NCBI GenBank assembly: GCA_045646365.1
Contig: JAZRKP010000015.1
Span: 1 to 53,758, forward strand
Direction: 5' to 3'
From: SIG454 sp045646365
GTDB lineage: Bacteria > Bacillota > Clostridia > Monoglobales > Monoglobaceae
Length of the DNA stretch: 53,758 bases
Below are positions 30,698-39,874 of the stretch, one piece after another (the first letter of the stretch is position 1; each line of letters starts with the position of its first letter). Position numbers and translations under genes: made by a program. The notes beneath the pieces were generated by a model, which saw only the letters and a list, made by a program, of their open reading frames with translations, searched no databases and was not told the origin of the DNA.

Positions 30698-31646
30698 TAT
30701 TATCCCCCTTTACAACGGGTTTTATCTTAATTTTATATTTGTTATAAAAATATATTTTATTCGCTTTTTTATGCCCCACAACTTTAGAGACCTCGGACGG
30801 CTGACAGTATACAGTTCCGTCAAAGTCGCCCTCTTTTAACATTTGCTCAATTTTTCTCCGCCATATAAGGCTTTCTGCTATCTCGCCAAAGGCAGGGTGA
30901 TACGGACCTTTTACAACACTTCCGCTACGCAGTTCCTCGCTTTCGTGAAGACCGATTCGCAATATTTTTACCTTATTTTCGCGAAATAACTCAATAACTT
31001 TCGACGCAACCTCTGCCGCTTTATCAACAGAATATGGCTCGTAGTCCATTTTCTCAAGTGCAGTTCCCGAAAGAACAAGTGTTGGGTAAATTCTTGTTGA
31101 CTCAGGGGTTAAAGAGATTATATCTTTTGCGGTCTTAATATCTTTTTCTTCATTGGACCCTGCCATACCAAGCATCATCTGAAGCCCTAACTTAAAGCCT
31201 CTTTCTTTAATAAGTTTCGAGGATTTAACAGTATCAGCAAAAGTATGCCCCCGCCGATTCAGGGCAAGAACATCATCATCAGAGCTTTGCGCTCCAAGTT
31301 CAATTTCTGTTACGCCGTATTCGGAAAGCAAGCTAAGAATTTCCTCCGAAATATAATCAGGTCGGGTTGAAAGCCTTATTCCGCAAATTCTGTCCTTAAA
31401 CTTATTAGCAACTTTCAAAAACTCTTCCTGGAGACCAACATCAATACCCGTGAAGCTTCCGCCGAAAAATGCAATCTCAATTTCCGCATTTTCTTCCGTG
31501 GTTTCAATGAATCTGCTTATTGTTTCCTCCACTTTTTCGGGAGTTATATCCGACTGGACACCCGTTATCTTCTTTTGATTACAAAAGGCACAATCATGGG
31601 GACAGCCGAGGTGTGGAATAAATATGGGAAGGTTATACTTTCTCAT
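30690..31646 (-). CDS. Radical SAM enzyme (Elp3/COG1243-like, no acetyltransferase domain)
   Basis: 318 residues from the ATG at 31646, 1 nt after the rnc stop, with GGGGAGAG upstream; the longer frame reads into rnc. The iron-sulfur site is CPHDCAFC (CxxxCxxC) near residues 14-21, then FFGGSFTG and ELGAQSSDDDVLALNRRGH. The fold resembles the radical SAM half of Elp3-type tRNA-modifying proteins but lacks the GNAT domain. The substrate is unknown; location beside rnc and acpP is common in Clostridia. Confidence 0.82.
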   Translation of the reverse strand: MRKYNLPIFIPHLGCPHDCAFCNQKKITGVQSDITPEKVEETISRFIETTEENAEIEIAFFGGSFTGIDVGLQEEFLKVANKFKDRICGIRLSTRPDYISEEILSLLSEYGVTEIELGAQSSDDDVLALNRRGHTFADTVKSSKLIKERGFKLGLQMMLGMAGSNEEKDIKTAKDIISLTPESTRIYPTLVLSGTALEKMDYEPYSVDKAAEVASKVIELFRENKVKILRIGLHESEELRSGSVVKGPYHPAFGEIAESLIWRRKIEQMLKEGDFDGTVYCQPSEVSKVVGHKKANKIYFYNKYKIKIKPVVKGDNNG

Positions 31647-31647
31647 T

Positions 31648-32316
31648 TTAGTTATCTCTCCCCATAGCTTTTTCCAAGGCGACCTTTGCCGCAAGTTGTT
31701 CTGCCGCTTTTAAATTTTTTCCATTCCCCTCGCCCATAATTTGCCCGTCAACATATACACAAACCTTAAACTGTGGGTTATGGTCAGGACCTTTTCTCTC
31801 TACAAGCTTATAGGAAATCAATCCTCGTCTCTTTTCCTTTTTCTGGTAATAGCTTTGAAGCTCCGATTTGTAATTTGTCAAATCAATTTGCTTAATATTT
31901 TCAAAATCTCCGCCAAAAACCGAAAGCACCCATTCCGTCGCTTTCTCAATTCCGCCGTCTAAAAATATTGCTCCCAAGAGAGCCTCAAAGGTATCACATA
32001 GTATCGACGCTTTTCTTCCGCCGTTACTCCTTGACTCACTTCTCCCGAATATAATTTTATCCGAAAGTCCCAACTCCGTTGCTTTCTTCGCAAGGGATTT
32101 CTCGCACACCATAGCAGCACGCATTTCCGTCAGCTTTCCCTCATCAAAATCAGGATAAAGTTTATAAAGCTTTGTTGCAACGATAAAAGATAAAACGCTG
32201 TCGCCTAAAAATTCAAGACGCTGATTACTCTCAATATTATTCTCATTTGCGTAGGAAATATGAGTAAAGGCACATTTTAAAAGTTTTTTATCCTTAAATT
32301 CATAACCTAAATCCAT
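31648..32316 (-). CDS. rnc: Ribonuclease III
   Basis: 222 residues: catalytic domain with the signature NQRLEFLGDSVLSF (about 31-44) and DTFEALLGAIFLDGG, then a dsRNA-binding domain (about 155-222: GPDHNPQFKVCVYV; KAAEQLAAKVALEK). It processes rRNA precursors and structured RNAs. AAGGAGAA precedes the ATG. It lies 58 nt after acpP with a hairpin in between, matching the common acpP-rnc order. Confidence 0.96.
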   Translation of the reverse strand: MDLGYEFKDKKLLKCAFTHISYANENNIESNQRLEFLGDSVLSFIVATKLYKLYPDFDEGKLTEMRAAMVCEKSLAKKATELGLSDKIIFGRSESRSNGGRKASILCDTFEALLGAIFLDGGIEKATEWVLSVFGGDFENIKQIDLTNYKSELQSYYQKKEKRRGLISYKLVERKGPDHNPQFKVCVYVDGQIMGEGNGKNLKAAEQLAAKVALEKAMGRDN

Positions 32317-32337
32317 TCTGTTCTCCTTAAAAAATAA

Positions 32338-32367
32338 GCGGGCAAAGAAAATTGCCCGCCTTTTTTT
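32338..32367. terminator. Hairpin terminator between acpP and rnc
   Basis: GCGGGCAA (32338-32345) pairs with TTGCCCGC (32352-32359). A T tract follows on the plus side, and TTATTTTTT follows on the minus side. It probably reduces transcription from abundant acpP into rnc. Confidence 0.75.
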
Positions 32368-32374
32368 CTTAAAA

Positions 32375-32605
32375 CTAAGCTCTGTCCTTTATGTATTCAA
32401 CAACATCACCGATTGTTGAAATCTTGCCGGCATCCTCGTCGCTGATTTCAATTTTGAACTCGTCTTCAAGAGCCATCATTAACTCAACGATATCTAAGGA
32501 GTCAGCCTCAAGGTCATCATTGAAAGAAGAATCCATTGTAATCTCGCTTTCATCAACGCCCAACTGTTCTGCCACTACAGATTTTACTGTTTCAAAAATA
32601 TCCAT
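32375..32605 (-). CDS. acpP: Acyl carrier protein
   Basis: A 76-residue acidic four-helix protein. The phosphopantetheine attachment site is Ser36 in EADSLDIVELMMALE. It carries acyl chains for fatty acid synthesis. AAAGGAGGA precedes the ATG. It has its own promoter at 32650-32678; no plsX or fab genes adjoin. Confidence 0.97.
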   Translation of the reverse strand: MDIFETVKSVVAEQLGVDESEITMDSSFNDDLEADSLDIVELMMALEDEFKIEISDEDAGKISTIGDVVEYIKDRA

Positions 32606-32649
32606 TTTAAAATCCTCCTTTATTTATAGGCTTTTGTTATTTCTTGTAT

Positions 32650-32678
32650 ACAATATCATATTTTCCCATATAAGTCAA
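32650..32678 (-). promoter_or_regulatory. Sigma-A-type promoter of acpP
   Basis: On the minus strand TTGACT (32678-32673) and TATTGT (32655-32650), 17-nt spacer. Confidence 0.65.
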
Positions 32679-32683
32679 GTGTT

Positions 32684-33253
32684 TTATTTAAAATTAAGCA
32701 ATCCCCAATTTTTCTTTACATAGTCAACGCCAGAAATCAAGGTCAGTGCAACCATAATTACTATTAAGATAAGCATAACCGGAACACTGCCCCAAACGAA
32801 CAATGAAAGGTCAAAATTAAGGAAAATCATATCTGCCATTATTGCAATTATTGTCACAAGCTGAGATACTGTTTTAGCTTTTCCCCATGTGCTTGCGGCG
32901 ATAACTGTGTTATCAGTCAGTGCAATCATACGGATACCTGTAACGATAAGTTCACGGGCAATAATAAGGGTAACAACCCAACCCGGAAGATAGTCAACTC
33001 CAACCTCAACAAAACAAATGAGTGCTGAAATTGTCAAAAGTTTATCAGCAAGAGGGTCTGCAAGCTTACCAAAGCTTGTTACCTGATTATTTTTTCTTGC
33101 AAGATGTCCGTCAAGCTGGTCTGTTATTGCAGCAATAACAAAAACGATTGTTGCCCAAATCATATTATTCGGAATCTGTGTCAATTCAAACAAGAGAACA
33201 TAAACAGGAATAAGTATAATTCTGAGCATTGTAAGTTTGTTTGGTAAATTCAT
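32684..33253 (-). CDS. pgsA: CDP-diacylglycerol--glycerol-3-phosphate 3-phosphatidyltransferase
   Basis: 189 residues, several membrane helices. Start MNLPNKLTMLRI and the motif DGHLARKNNQVTSFGKLADP plus LADK (DG..AR........G...D...D) are canonical. It makes phosphatidylglycerol phosphate. It lies 17 nt after rimO, the usual Firmicute pairing, and ends the recA operon. Confidence 0.95.
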   Translation of the reverse strand: MNLPNKLTMLRIILIPVYVLLFELTQIPNNMIWATIVFVIAAITDQLDGHLARKNNQVTSFGKLADPLADKLLTISALICFVEVGVDYLPGWVVTLIIARELIVTGIRMIALTDNTVIAASTWGKAKTVSQLVTIIAIMADMIFLNFDLSLFVWGSVPVMLILIVIMVALTLISGVDYVKKNWGLLNFK

Positions 33254-33270
33254 AATAATTTTCCTTTCTT

Positions 33271-34602
33271 TTAGTTTTCCTTATATTCTTTGCCGAACAG
33301 GTCAAACGCCATTGCCTGCTCGATTTCAACGCTGACAAATTCACCCTCAGGAATTTTTCTGTCCGCTTTAAAGAACACTTTTCCGTCAATTTCAACGCTA
33401 TCGGCATATGTTCTTCCGAAATGGCTTTTTATTATCTCATCAAAGCCTTCAACCAAAACGGTCTGGATTGTGCCGATTTTACTTTCGCTGATTTCTTCGG
33501 AAATTCCCTCCTGCAAGAGCATAATTTCGTCCTGTCTGTCAAGCTTTTTATCATTTTCAAGCTGACCGTCAAGGCGGGATGCAGGTGTTCCCTCTTCCTG
33601 AGAATAGGCAAAAACCCCAAGTCTGTCAAACTTCACCTCATCAACAAAATCGTAAAGCTCTTTGAACTCTTCCTCAGTTTCCGACGGAAATCCCGCAATA
33701 AGGGATGTTCTTAAAACCACATTCGGGATTCGCTCACGGAGTTTTTTCATAAGCTCCATAATCTGCACTTTATTAGTTCGTCTTCCCATTAGTTTCAATA
33801 TTCTGTCATTACAATGCTGAATTGGAATATCGAGATATTTACATATTTTATCCTCGCTTGCTATAACATCTATAAGTTCGTCCGTAACAAGTTCGGGATA
33901 GCAATAGTGTAGTCTTATCCAGGAAAGACCGTCAATTTTGCAAAGCTCCTTTAAAAGTTTCGGAAGCACATACTCCTCATATAAGTCTATACCGTATCTC
34001 GTTGTGTCCTGCGCGATAACAATAAGCTCTTTTACGCCTCCGTCAACAAGTTTCTTTGCCTCATCAACTATATCTTCCATTTTTCTGCTTCTGTAACGAC
34101 CTCTTATATACGGGATTGCGCAATAGGTACAACGGTTATCGCAACCCTCGGCAATCTTAATATATGCTGTATAAGGTGGGGTTGAAACACTTCTCGGAAG
34201 TCCTTCATATACACTTTCTTCTCCGTCACAACGGCAAATTCCTCTTTTTTCCTCTGTTTCGCGGATAATTTCCGCAATATTATGAAAGTCATTCGTTCCT
34301 ATAACCGCATCAACCTCGGGGATTTCCTTTAAAACCTCATCCTTATAACGCTGTGCCATACACCCTGTCACTATAAGGATTCTGTCAGGATTATCCTTTT
34401 TATAGGAAGCGAGTTCAAATATACATTCGATAGACTCCTGCTTTGCCGCTTCTATGAAAGCACAGGTGTTAACAATCATTATGTCGCCGTCTTCCTCGTC
34501 AATGATAACCTCATATCCTTCATTTTCGAGAATACCTGTCATTTGCTCTGCGTCAATAAGGTTTTTACTGCATCCCAGGCTGACCAATGATACCTTTTTC
34601 AA
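33271..34602 (-). CDS. rimO: Ribosomal protein S12 methylthiotransferase
   Basis: 443 residues: N-terminal UPF0004 domain (SLGCSKNLIDAEQM, Cys ligands of the second cluster), radical SAM site CDNRCTYC, and a C-terminal TRAM domain (about 370-443). It beta-methylthiolates an aspartate of ribosomal protein S12. A TTG start overlaps the recX stop (TTGA), with GGAGTGA upstream. RimO rather than MiaB is supported by the CSKNLIDAE start. Confidence 0.95.
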   Translation of the reverse strand: MKKVSLVSLGCSKNLIDAEQMTGILENEGYEVIIDEEDGDIMIVNTCAFIEAAKQESIECIFELASYKKDNPDRILIVTGCMAQRYKDEVLKEIPEVDAVIGTNDFHNIAEIIRETEEKRGICRCDGEESVYEGLPRSVSTPPYTAYIKIAEGCDNRCTYCAIPYIRGRYRSRKMEDIVDEAKKLVDGGVKELIVIAQDTTRYGIDLYEEYVLPKLLKELCKIDGLSWIRLHYCYPELVTDELIDVIASEDKICKYLDIPIQHCNDRILKLMGRRTNKVQIMELMKKLRERIPNVVLRTSLIAGFPSETEEEFKELYDFVDEVKFDRLGVFAYSQEEGTPASRLDGQLENDKKLDRQDEIMLLQEGISEEISESKIGTIQTVLVEGFDEIIKSHFGRTYADSVEIDGKVFFKADRKIPEGEFVSVEIEQAMAFDLFGKEYKEN

Positions 34603-35054
34603 TATTTCTCACTCCAATCAAAATCGTCAAAACAGTTTCTTATTTCCTCATAGCTAAAACCTCTGCGAAGAAGCTGTGCTTTAATCCTTTCAAGGGTTTT
34701 TCTGTCCGAAATTTTTTCCTCGCCATAGTGGGCACGGACAAATTCACAAAGGGCATTATAAGATGCTTCGCAGAACTCCTCGCTTACCTCAGAGATAATC
34801 CTCTTATCAACGCCTTTTTCCGAAAGTTCTCTTGAAATCCTGTATAAACCTTTATACTTTATGTTTACGCCGTCAGAAATATACATATAGGCATAGTCTT
34901 TGTCATTCAAAACACCAGCCTTAACAAATTCCGCAATTACTTCCGCCGCACATTCCTCATAGCCTTTTTCGCAGAGTTTTTTATAAAGCTCCTGCTCGGT
35001 ATAGTTTTTCTTACCGAGGCAAAACGCTGCGTAATTTTTCGCCTTTATAATCAT
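34599..35054 (-). CDS. recX: Regulatory protein RecX
   Basis: 151 residues of repeated three-helix units (AEVIAEFVKAGVLNDKDYAYMY; LERIKAQLLRRGFSYEEI). RecX modulates RecA filaments. It overlaps recA and rimO by 4 nt on each side, so the three are translated in tandem. Confidence 0.92.
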   Translation of the reverse strand: MIIKAKNYAAFCLGKKNYTEQELYKKLCEKGYEECAAEVIAEFVKAGVLNDKDYAYMYISDGVNIKYKGLYRISRELSEKGVDKRIISEVSEEFCEASYNALCEFVRAHYGEEKISDRKTLERIKAQLLRRGFSYEEIRNCFDDFDWSEKY

Positions 35055-36097
35055 TTCTTCTTAGGCTTTGGGATTGGTGCAAAACTATTATCGCCCAAGT
35101 CCTCCATAACGCCGAGTCCTGTCATTTCACGGACTTTTGCTTCAAGTTCATCGCAAAGGTCAGGATTTTCCGCAAGCATTGCCTTAACCCCTTCTCTGCC
35201 CTGACCGAGCTTGTCTCCGTTATATGAGAACCATGAGCCTGATTTCTGAACTATATCAAATTCAACTGCCATATCAAGGATATTTCCCTCTCTTGAGATA
35301 CCCTGACCGTAGATAATATCAAATTCTGCTTCTTTAAACGGTGGAGCAACCTTATTTTTAACAACCTTAACTTTTGTTCTGTTACCCACCATTTCGCCGT
35401 CGCCCTTAATGGTTTCAATTCGACGCACATCCATTCTTACAGATGCGTAATATTTAAGAGCACGACCGCCCGCGGTTGTTTCAGGATTACCAAACATAAC
35501 GCCAACCTTTTCACGGAGCTGATTGATAAAAATAGCTGTTGTGTTGGATTTACTGATTATACCCGCAAGCTTACGGAGAGCCTGAGACATAAGTCTTGCC
35601 TGAAGTCCCACATGGGAATCGCCCATAAGTCCCTCAATTTCCTGTTTTGGAACAAGTGCTGCAACAGAGTCGATAACTATAACATCAATAGCACCGCTTC
35701 TTACCAGTTGTTCTGTTATTTCAAGTGCTTGTTCACCTGTATCGGGCTGCGAAACAATCAAGTCGTCAATATTTACGCCGAGAGCCTCTGCATAAACAGG
35801 GTCAAGGGCGTGTTCTGCATCAATAAATGCTGCCTCACCGCCGAGTTTTTGAGCCTCTGCCGCAATATGAAGTGCAACTGTTGTTTTACCTGATGATTCA
35901 GGACCGTAAATTTCGATAATTCTTCCTCTCGGAACACCGCCTATTCCCAGAGCAACATCCAATGCGATAGAGCCTGTCGGGATAGCCTCGACCTTAACCT
36001 CGGGTTTTTCGCCCAGGCGCATGACTGCTCCTGCGCCAAACTGTTTTTCTATTTGTCCGAAAACGCTTTCCAGCGCTTTTTTCTTTTCATCATTCAT
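35051..36097 (-). CDS. recA: Recombinase RecA
   Basis: A 348-residue RecA with Walker A GPESSGKTT (about 65-73), VIVIDSVAALVP, the L2 region FINQLREKVGVMFGNPETT (in parts) and a Lys-rich tail. It forms DNA strand-exchange filaments and stimulates the SOS response. It is preceded by pncC with a 33-nt gap; no LexA/SOS box was seen there, so expression may come from the upstream operon. GGCAGGGAA lies before the ATG. Confidence 0.98.
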   Translation of the reverse strand: MNDEKKKALESVFGQIEKQFGAGAVMRLGEKPEVKVEAIPTGSIALDVALGIGGVPRGRIIEIYGPESSGKTTVALHIAAEAQKLGGEAAFIDAEHALDPVYAEALGVNIDDLIVSQPDTGEQALEITEQLVRSGAIDVIVIDSVAALVPKQEIEGLMGDSHVGLQARLMSQALRKLAGIISKSNTTAIFINQLREKVGVMFGNPETTAGGRALKYYASVRMDVRRIETIKGDGEMVGNRTKVKVVKNKVAPPFKEAEFDIIYGQGISREGNILDMAVEFDIVQKSGSWFSYNGDKLGQGREGVKAMLAENPDLCDELEAKVREMTGLGVMEDLGDNSFAPIPKPKKK

Positions 36098-36130
36098 TTC
36101 ATTTCCCTGCCTTTCACCAATTATAATATC

Positions 36131-36613
36131 CTAATTTTCGGGTTGTGTCAACAATTTTTTTGCACTGCTTAAAGCAAGATTTTTCGCAAATTCAACCGAC
36201 GCACACCGAACTTCGTCACGGGTTCCTTTAAAATTACATTTATGGGCAATGGTTCCGCCCTCAAATGAAACCGCAATATACACCAGTCCCACAGGCTTTT
36301 CCTTTGTTCCGCCTGTCGGCCCTGCAATTCCTGTTATACCAATTCCAATATCCGCGTCAAACGATTTTCTGACACCTTTCGCCATTTCAAGAGCAGTATT
36401 AAAAGAAACCGCGCCGAAATTTTCAAGGGTTTTGGGATTAACCCCTAAAAGCCGTGTTTTTTGCTCATTTGAATAGGTTACAAAGCTTCCGTCAAAGCAC
36501 TCCGACGAGCCTGAAACTGAGGTTATTCCTGCCGCAAACAGACCGCCCGTGCAACTTTCCGCCGAGGTTATTTTCAGTTTATTTTCAAGAAGAAATTTAA
36601 CTAAATTCTCCAT
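36131..36613 (-). CDS. pncC: CinA C-terminal domain protein (nicotinamide-nucleotide amidohydrolase)
   Basis: A 160-residue stand-alone CinA-C domain: SAESCTGGLFAAGIT near 17-31, with GIGITGIAGPTGGTKEKPVG later. It deamidates NMN to NaMN in NAD salvage. In many Firmicutes the full CinA precedes recA; here only the amidohydrolase part is present. It lies 2 nt after thiI. Confidence 0.92.
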   Translation of the reverse strand: MENLVKFLLENKLKITSAESCTGGLFAAGITSVSGSSECFDGSFVTYSNEQKTRLLGVNPKTLENFGAVSFNTALEMAKGVRKSFDADIGIGITGIAGPTGGTKEKPVGLVYIAVSFEGGTIAHKCNFKGTRDEVRCASVEFAKNLALSSAKKLLTQPEN

Positions 36614-36615
36614 AA

Positions 36616-37788
36616 CTATTCTCCAACCTGAATAACTTCTTCGTTATTAACTGCCTCTTCCAGCATTTTCTCAAACTCAGGGAGAAGTTTCTCTGCCTCA
36701 ACAAGCTCCTCGATTGTCGGCTTTGTTTTAGGATGTTTCGGAACAAAGATAGTGCAACAATCTTCAAACGGAAGAATTGATGTTTCATATGTTCCGATTT
36801 CTTTGGAAATTCTGACAATTTCCTCTTTATCCATACCGATAAGTGGTCTGAAAACAGCCTTTGTTACTACGCTGTTTGTTGCATTAAGACTCTCCATAGT
36901 CTGGCTTGCAACCTGACCTATACTTTCGCCTGTAATGAGAGCTTGTCCTCTTGTTCTGTCTGCAACCATTTCAGCAATACGCATCATCATTCTTCGCATA
37001 ATAACTGTCAGCAAAACTTTCGGGCATTTATCTATAATTTCAAGCTGAATATCAGTGAACGGAATAATATGGACTCTCATACTTCCGCAATACTCTGTCA
37101 TAATTCTCGCAAGGTCTATTACCTTTTCCTTTGCTCTGTCACTTGTGTAAGGGTGGCTATGGAAATGCACAGCTTCAAGTCTTACCCCTCTTTTAGCAAT
37201 CATATATCCTGCAACGGGGCTGTCAATTCCGCCTGAGAGGAGAATTGTTGCTTTTCCGTTTGTTCCGATTGGCATTCCGCCTGCACCCTTGATTTTCTTC
37301 ATATATACATAGGCATCTTTTCTTATTTCGACCTGAACAGTTATATCCGGATTATGGACATCAACCTTAAGACGGGGATAATGGGACAATATTCTTCCGC
37401 CCATTTCTGCCGCAAGCTGAGGCGAATTAAGAGGGAAGCTTTTATCCTCCCTTTTCGCCTCCACTTTAAAGGTTTTCCCTTCTATATCTTCTTCCGAAAG
37501 ACATTCAACTGCCGTCTTTTCAATATCATCAAGTGTTTTTGCACATCTGACTGCAGGACAGATATTTGCAATCCCGAACACTTTTTTAAGTGATACAAGT
37601 GTTTCTTCCATATCCACTTCGTCCTGCGGTTCAACATAGATGGTGGACTGTGCTGCAAAAACATTGAAGCTACCGATTTTCTTAAGGCGTGCCTTAATAT
37701 TGTCAAGGAGCTTCTTTTCAAAAATAGGCTTGTTAAGGCCTTTGAGTGCAAGCTCACCGTATTTTAAGAGAAATAAATCCGTTTTCAT
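36616..37788 (-). CDS. thiI: tRNA 4-thiouridine synthetase ThiI
   Basis: 390 residues: ferredoxin-like/THUMP domain (about 60-165) and PP-loop domain with LLSGGIDSPVAGYM (about 183-196). It adenylates tRNA U8 for thiolation. The C-terminal rhodanese domain of E. coli ThiI is missing, as in most Firmicutes, so sulfur is probably handed over directly from the cysteine desulfurase encoded 18 nt upstream. AAAGGAAG precedes the ATG. Confidence 0.95.
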   Translation of the reverse strand: MKTDLFLLKYGELALKGLNKPIFEKKLLDNIKARLKKIGSFNVFAAQSTIYVEPQDEVDMEETLVSLKKVFGIANICPAVRCAKTLDDIEKTAVECLSEEDIEGKTFKVEAKREDKSFPLNSPQLAAEMGGRILSHYPRLKVDVHNPDITVQVEIRKDAYVYMKKIKGAGGMPIGTNGKATILLSGGIDSPVAGYMIAKRGVRLEAVHFHSHPYTSDRAKEKVIDLARIMTEYCGSMRVHIIPFTDIQLEIIDKCPKVLLTVIMRRMMMRIAEMVADRTRGQALITGESIGQVASQTMESLNATNSVVTKAVFRPLIGMDKEEIVRISKEIGTYETSILPFEDCCTIFVPKHPKTKPTIEELVEAEKLLPEFEKMLEEAVNNEEVIQVGE

Positions 37789-37806
37789 AAGTTTCTTCCT
37801 TTCAGA

Positions 37807-38952
37807 TTATTTTCGCATCAGCATTCTGACTCTGCTTACAACCTTAGTAAGCACTGAGACTGTATAATCAATCTCTTCTTCATTTGTAAATTCCGATAAA
37901 CTGAATCGGAGAGTTCCGTCTATCAGGTTTCTGTCAAGCCCCATAGCTGTCAGAACATAGCTTGGTCCTTTTTTATGACTGGAGCAGGCTGAGCCTGACG
38001 AAACATAAATCCCCTCCGTTTCAAGAGAATGGAGAAGCACTTCCGACTTTGTTCCTTTAAAAGAAACGCTTAAAATGTGCGGAGCACAGTTTGACGGAGT
38101 GTTAATCCTCGCATCGGGAATATTCCTTTCAATCCCCGCCTTAAGCCGTTCAAGGAGCATTCTCATTCTCTGTTCCTTATCAGATATATTTTTCTGGCTT
38201 ATTTCAGACGCAATTCCAAAACCGTAAATTCCGTGAACATTTTCTGTGCCCGGCCTTAGATTATTCTGTTGTCCTCCGCCGAAAACTATTGGCGCAATCT
38301 TTGTTCCGCTCTTTATATAAAGAGCACCGACCCCTTTCGGGCCGTGAATTTTATGGGAGCTTAAGGAAATTAAATCCGCCCCCGTTTTTGGTGCCGTGAA
38401 AGGTATTTTCCCGTATGCCTGAACGGCGTCAATATGAAATACCCCTCTCGGATTTTTAGCCTTATATATTTTCCCCATTTCGGAAACAGGCATAACTGCT
38501 CCTGTTTCGTTATTGACATACATTGTTGTAACCAAAACTGTGTCGTTTCTCACCATTTTAGAAAAGGCGTTAAGGTCAACAATTCCATCCTTTCCCACGG
38601 GGATTTTTTCTACTTTATAACCTCTTTCAGCTAAATAGTCAAGGGTAGTCATAACTGCAGGATGTTCAACTGCGGTAGTTAAAATATGGTTTCCTCGATT
38701 AGCCTTAACGGTTCCTCTTATGGCAAAATTGTCGGCTTCTGTTCCGCCTGATGTGAAAAATATTTCGTTGGGGCTTACCCTGAGAGTTTCACTTATAGTA
38801 TCTTTTGCATATTTAACAAGCTTTTCCGCTTCTATTCCTTTTCTGTGAAGAGACGACGGGTTTCCGTACGCTTCACGCATAGCACTGCTCATTTTATCGA
38901 TGCACTCATCATACATTCTCGTTGTTGCACTGTTATCAAGATATATCTCCAC
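37807..38952 (-). CDS. Cysteine desulfurase (NifS/IscS family), partner of ThiI
   Basis: 381 residues from the GTG at 38952, which has AAAGGAGG upstream and gives the normal N-terminus (VEIYLDNSATT, first residue Met). The PLP lysine lies in SLSSHKIHGPKGVG and the catalytic Cys in SSGSACSS. It releases sulfur from cysteine as persulfide. Adjacent thiI indicates the NifZ/YrvO-type role of feeding tRNA thiolation; no iscU or mnmA lies next to it. Confidence 0.93.
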   Translation of the reverse strand: MEIYLDNSATTRMYDECIDKMSSAMREAYGNPSSLHRKGIEAEKLVKYAKDTISETLRVSPNEIFFTSGGTEADNFAIRGTVKANRGNHILTTAVEHPAVMTTLDYLAERGYKVEKIPVGKDGIVDLNAFSKMVRNDTVLVTTMYVNNETGAVMPVSEMGKIYKAKNPRGVFHIDAVQAYGKIPFTAPKTGADLISLSSHKIHGPKGVGALYIKSGTKIAPIVFGGGQQNNLRPGTENVHGIYGFGIASEISQKNISDKEQRMRMLLERLKAGIERNIPDARINTPSNCAPHILSVSFKGTKSEVLLHSLETEGIYVSSGSACSSHKKGPSYVLTAMGLDRNLIDGTLRFSLSEFTNEEEIDYTVSVLTKVVSRVRMLMRK

Positions 38953-39058
38953 GGGCTTTCGCCTCCTTTCATTCCGCCTCACGGCAGAAAATATCAGTCC
39001 ACATTCTATATTATGCCGATTTTTTGCATATGTCACCAAAAACAGACACACATTTAAA

Positions 39059-39088
39059 ATATAGCTTCCCCACAAGGAGAAGCTATAT
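39059..39088 (-). terminator. Hairpin after the DivIVA-like gene
   Basis: ATATAGCTTC (39059-39068) pairs with GAAGCTATAT (39079-39088), 10-nt loop, followed leftward by TTTTAAA. It overlaps the end of the preceding stop region. It is a moderate terminator separating the gene from the desulfurase operon. Confidence 0.6.
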
Positions 39089-39089
39089 A

Positions 39090-39719
39090 TCAGCCAACTT
39101 CATTTTTGCGTCTTATAACTTTTATAGGGATTTTAACATCCTTAAAGGGCTCAACCCTTCCGCCCCGCCTCAATTCACCAACTGATTCGGTTGCACTGCT
39201 CTCTCTGTAGCCAAGCTTAACCTCAATATCTGAAAGCTCTCTTTCAAAAAGCTGAATCGCATCAAGAGAGTTTCTGCGAAGCTCTGTTACCTCACTTCTT
39301 AAATGCTCAATTCGCTTTGTTTCGCTTTCATACATATTACGGAGAGCACGGCGTTTAAGCTCTATTTCACGATTAGCCTCAACCTTTTTATCTTCAATTT
39401 CAGATTCGGCTATGCGTTTCATTTCAGCAATATCTCTTATGGCAGTTTCTTTCATATTCCCCGCCTCAGTTTTAGCTTCGGAAACAATTCCGTCTGCCTC
39501 GATATGAGCCTTTTCAAGAACGGACACAATTATTTCCCTTTTACTCTGAAGCTCGTCATACTTCTCACAAAGAACAGCGTTCTCCGCAGTAAGCTTAGCA
39601 ATTTCCGCATCCTTTTCTTTTATTTCCTCAACAAAATCAGCATCGACTGCTCTGATATAATCATAAACATCCGCCTTTTTGTATCCGAAAAGCCTTCTTC
39701 TGAATTTCTTTCCCTGCAC
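39090..39719 (-). CDS. DivIVA-like coiled-coil protein
   Basis: 209 residues from the GTG at 39719, which follows a perfect GGAGGTGA; a TTG 18 nt upstream lies inside that site. The N-terminus FRRRLFGYKKADVYDYIRAVDADF matches in parts the DivIVA membrane-targeting motif (RRLFGYKKADV). A long charged coiled coil covers about 25-170, and the tail is basic. DivIVA-type proteins bind curved membranes at poles/septa and recruit partners. Divergent from the HD-domain gene with back-to-back promoters. Confidence 0.8.
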   Translation of the reverse strand: MQGKKFRRRLFGYKKADVYDYIRAVDADFVEEIKEKDAEIAKLTAENAVLCEKYDELQSKREIIVSVLEKAHIEADGIVSEAKTEAGNMKETAIRDIAEMKRIAESEIEDKKVEANREIELKRRALRNMYESETKRIEHLRSEVTELRRNSLDAIQLFERELSDIEVKLGYRESSATESVGELRRGGRVEPFKDVKIPIKVIRRKNEVG

Positions 39720-39756
39720 AACCGTCACCTCCGACAAGTCATAATAAACTTATTAT

Positions 39757-39785
39757 ATTTTACAATATTTTTTAAAATTAGTCAA
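39757..39785 (-). promoter_or_regulatory. Sigma-A-type promoter for the DivIVA-like gene
   Basis: On the minus strand TTGACT (39785-39780) and TAAAAT (39762-39757), 17-nt spacer. Its -35 lies 7 nt from the -35 of the opposite promoter. Confidence 0.65.
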
Positions 39786-39792
39786 TATATAA

Positions 39793-39821
39793 TTGAATTT
39801 TTCATAAAATAGTGCTATAAT
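39793..39821 (+). promoter_or_regulatory. Sigma-A-type promoter for the HD-domain gene
   Basis: TTGAAT (39793-39798) and TATAAT (39816-39821), 17-nt spacer. Confidence 0.7.
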
Positions 39822-39874
39822 ATTTCAAAGAAATTATATAGTCTTTATATGTGAATGATAAAGGAGATTTTGTT

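Noticed and set aside
36098..36130. SOS (LexA) box in front of recA
   Set aside because: No GAAC-N4-GTTC-like sequence is present in the 33-nt gap; recA appears to be expressed within the upstream operon.
38953..39075. Upstream part of the cysteine desulfurase frame
   Set aside because: The true start GTG at 38952 has AAAGGAGG just upstream and the family N-terminus; the extension is hydrophobic noise.
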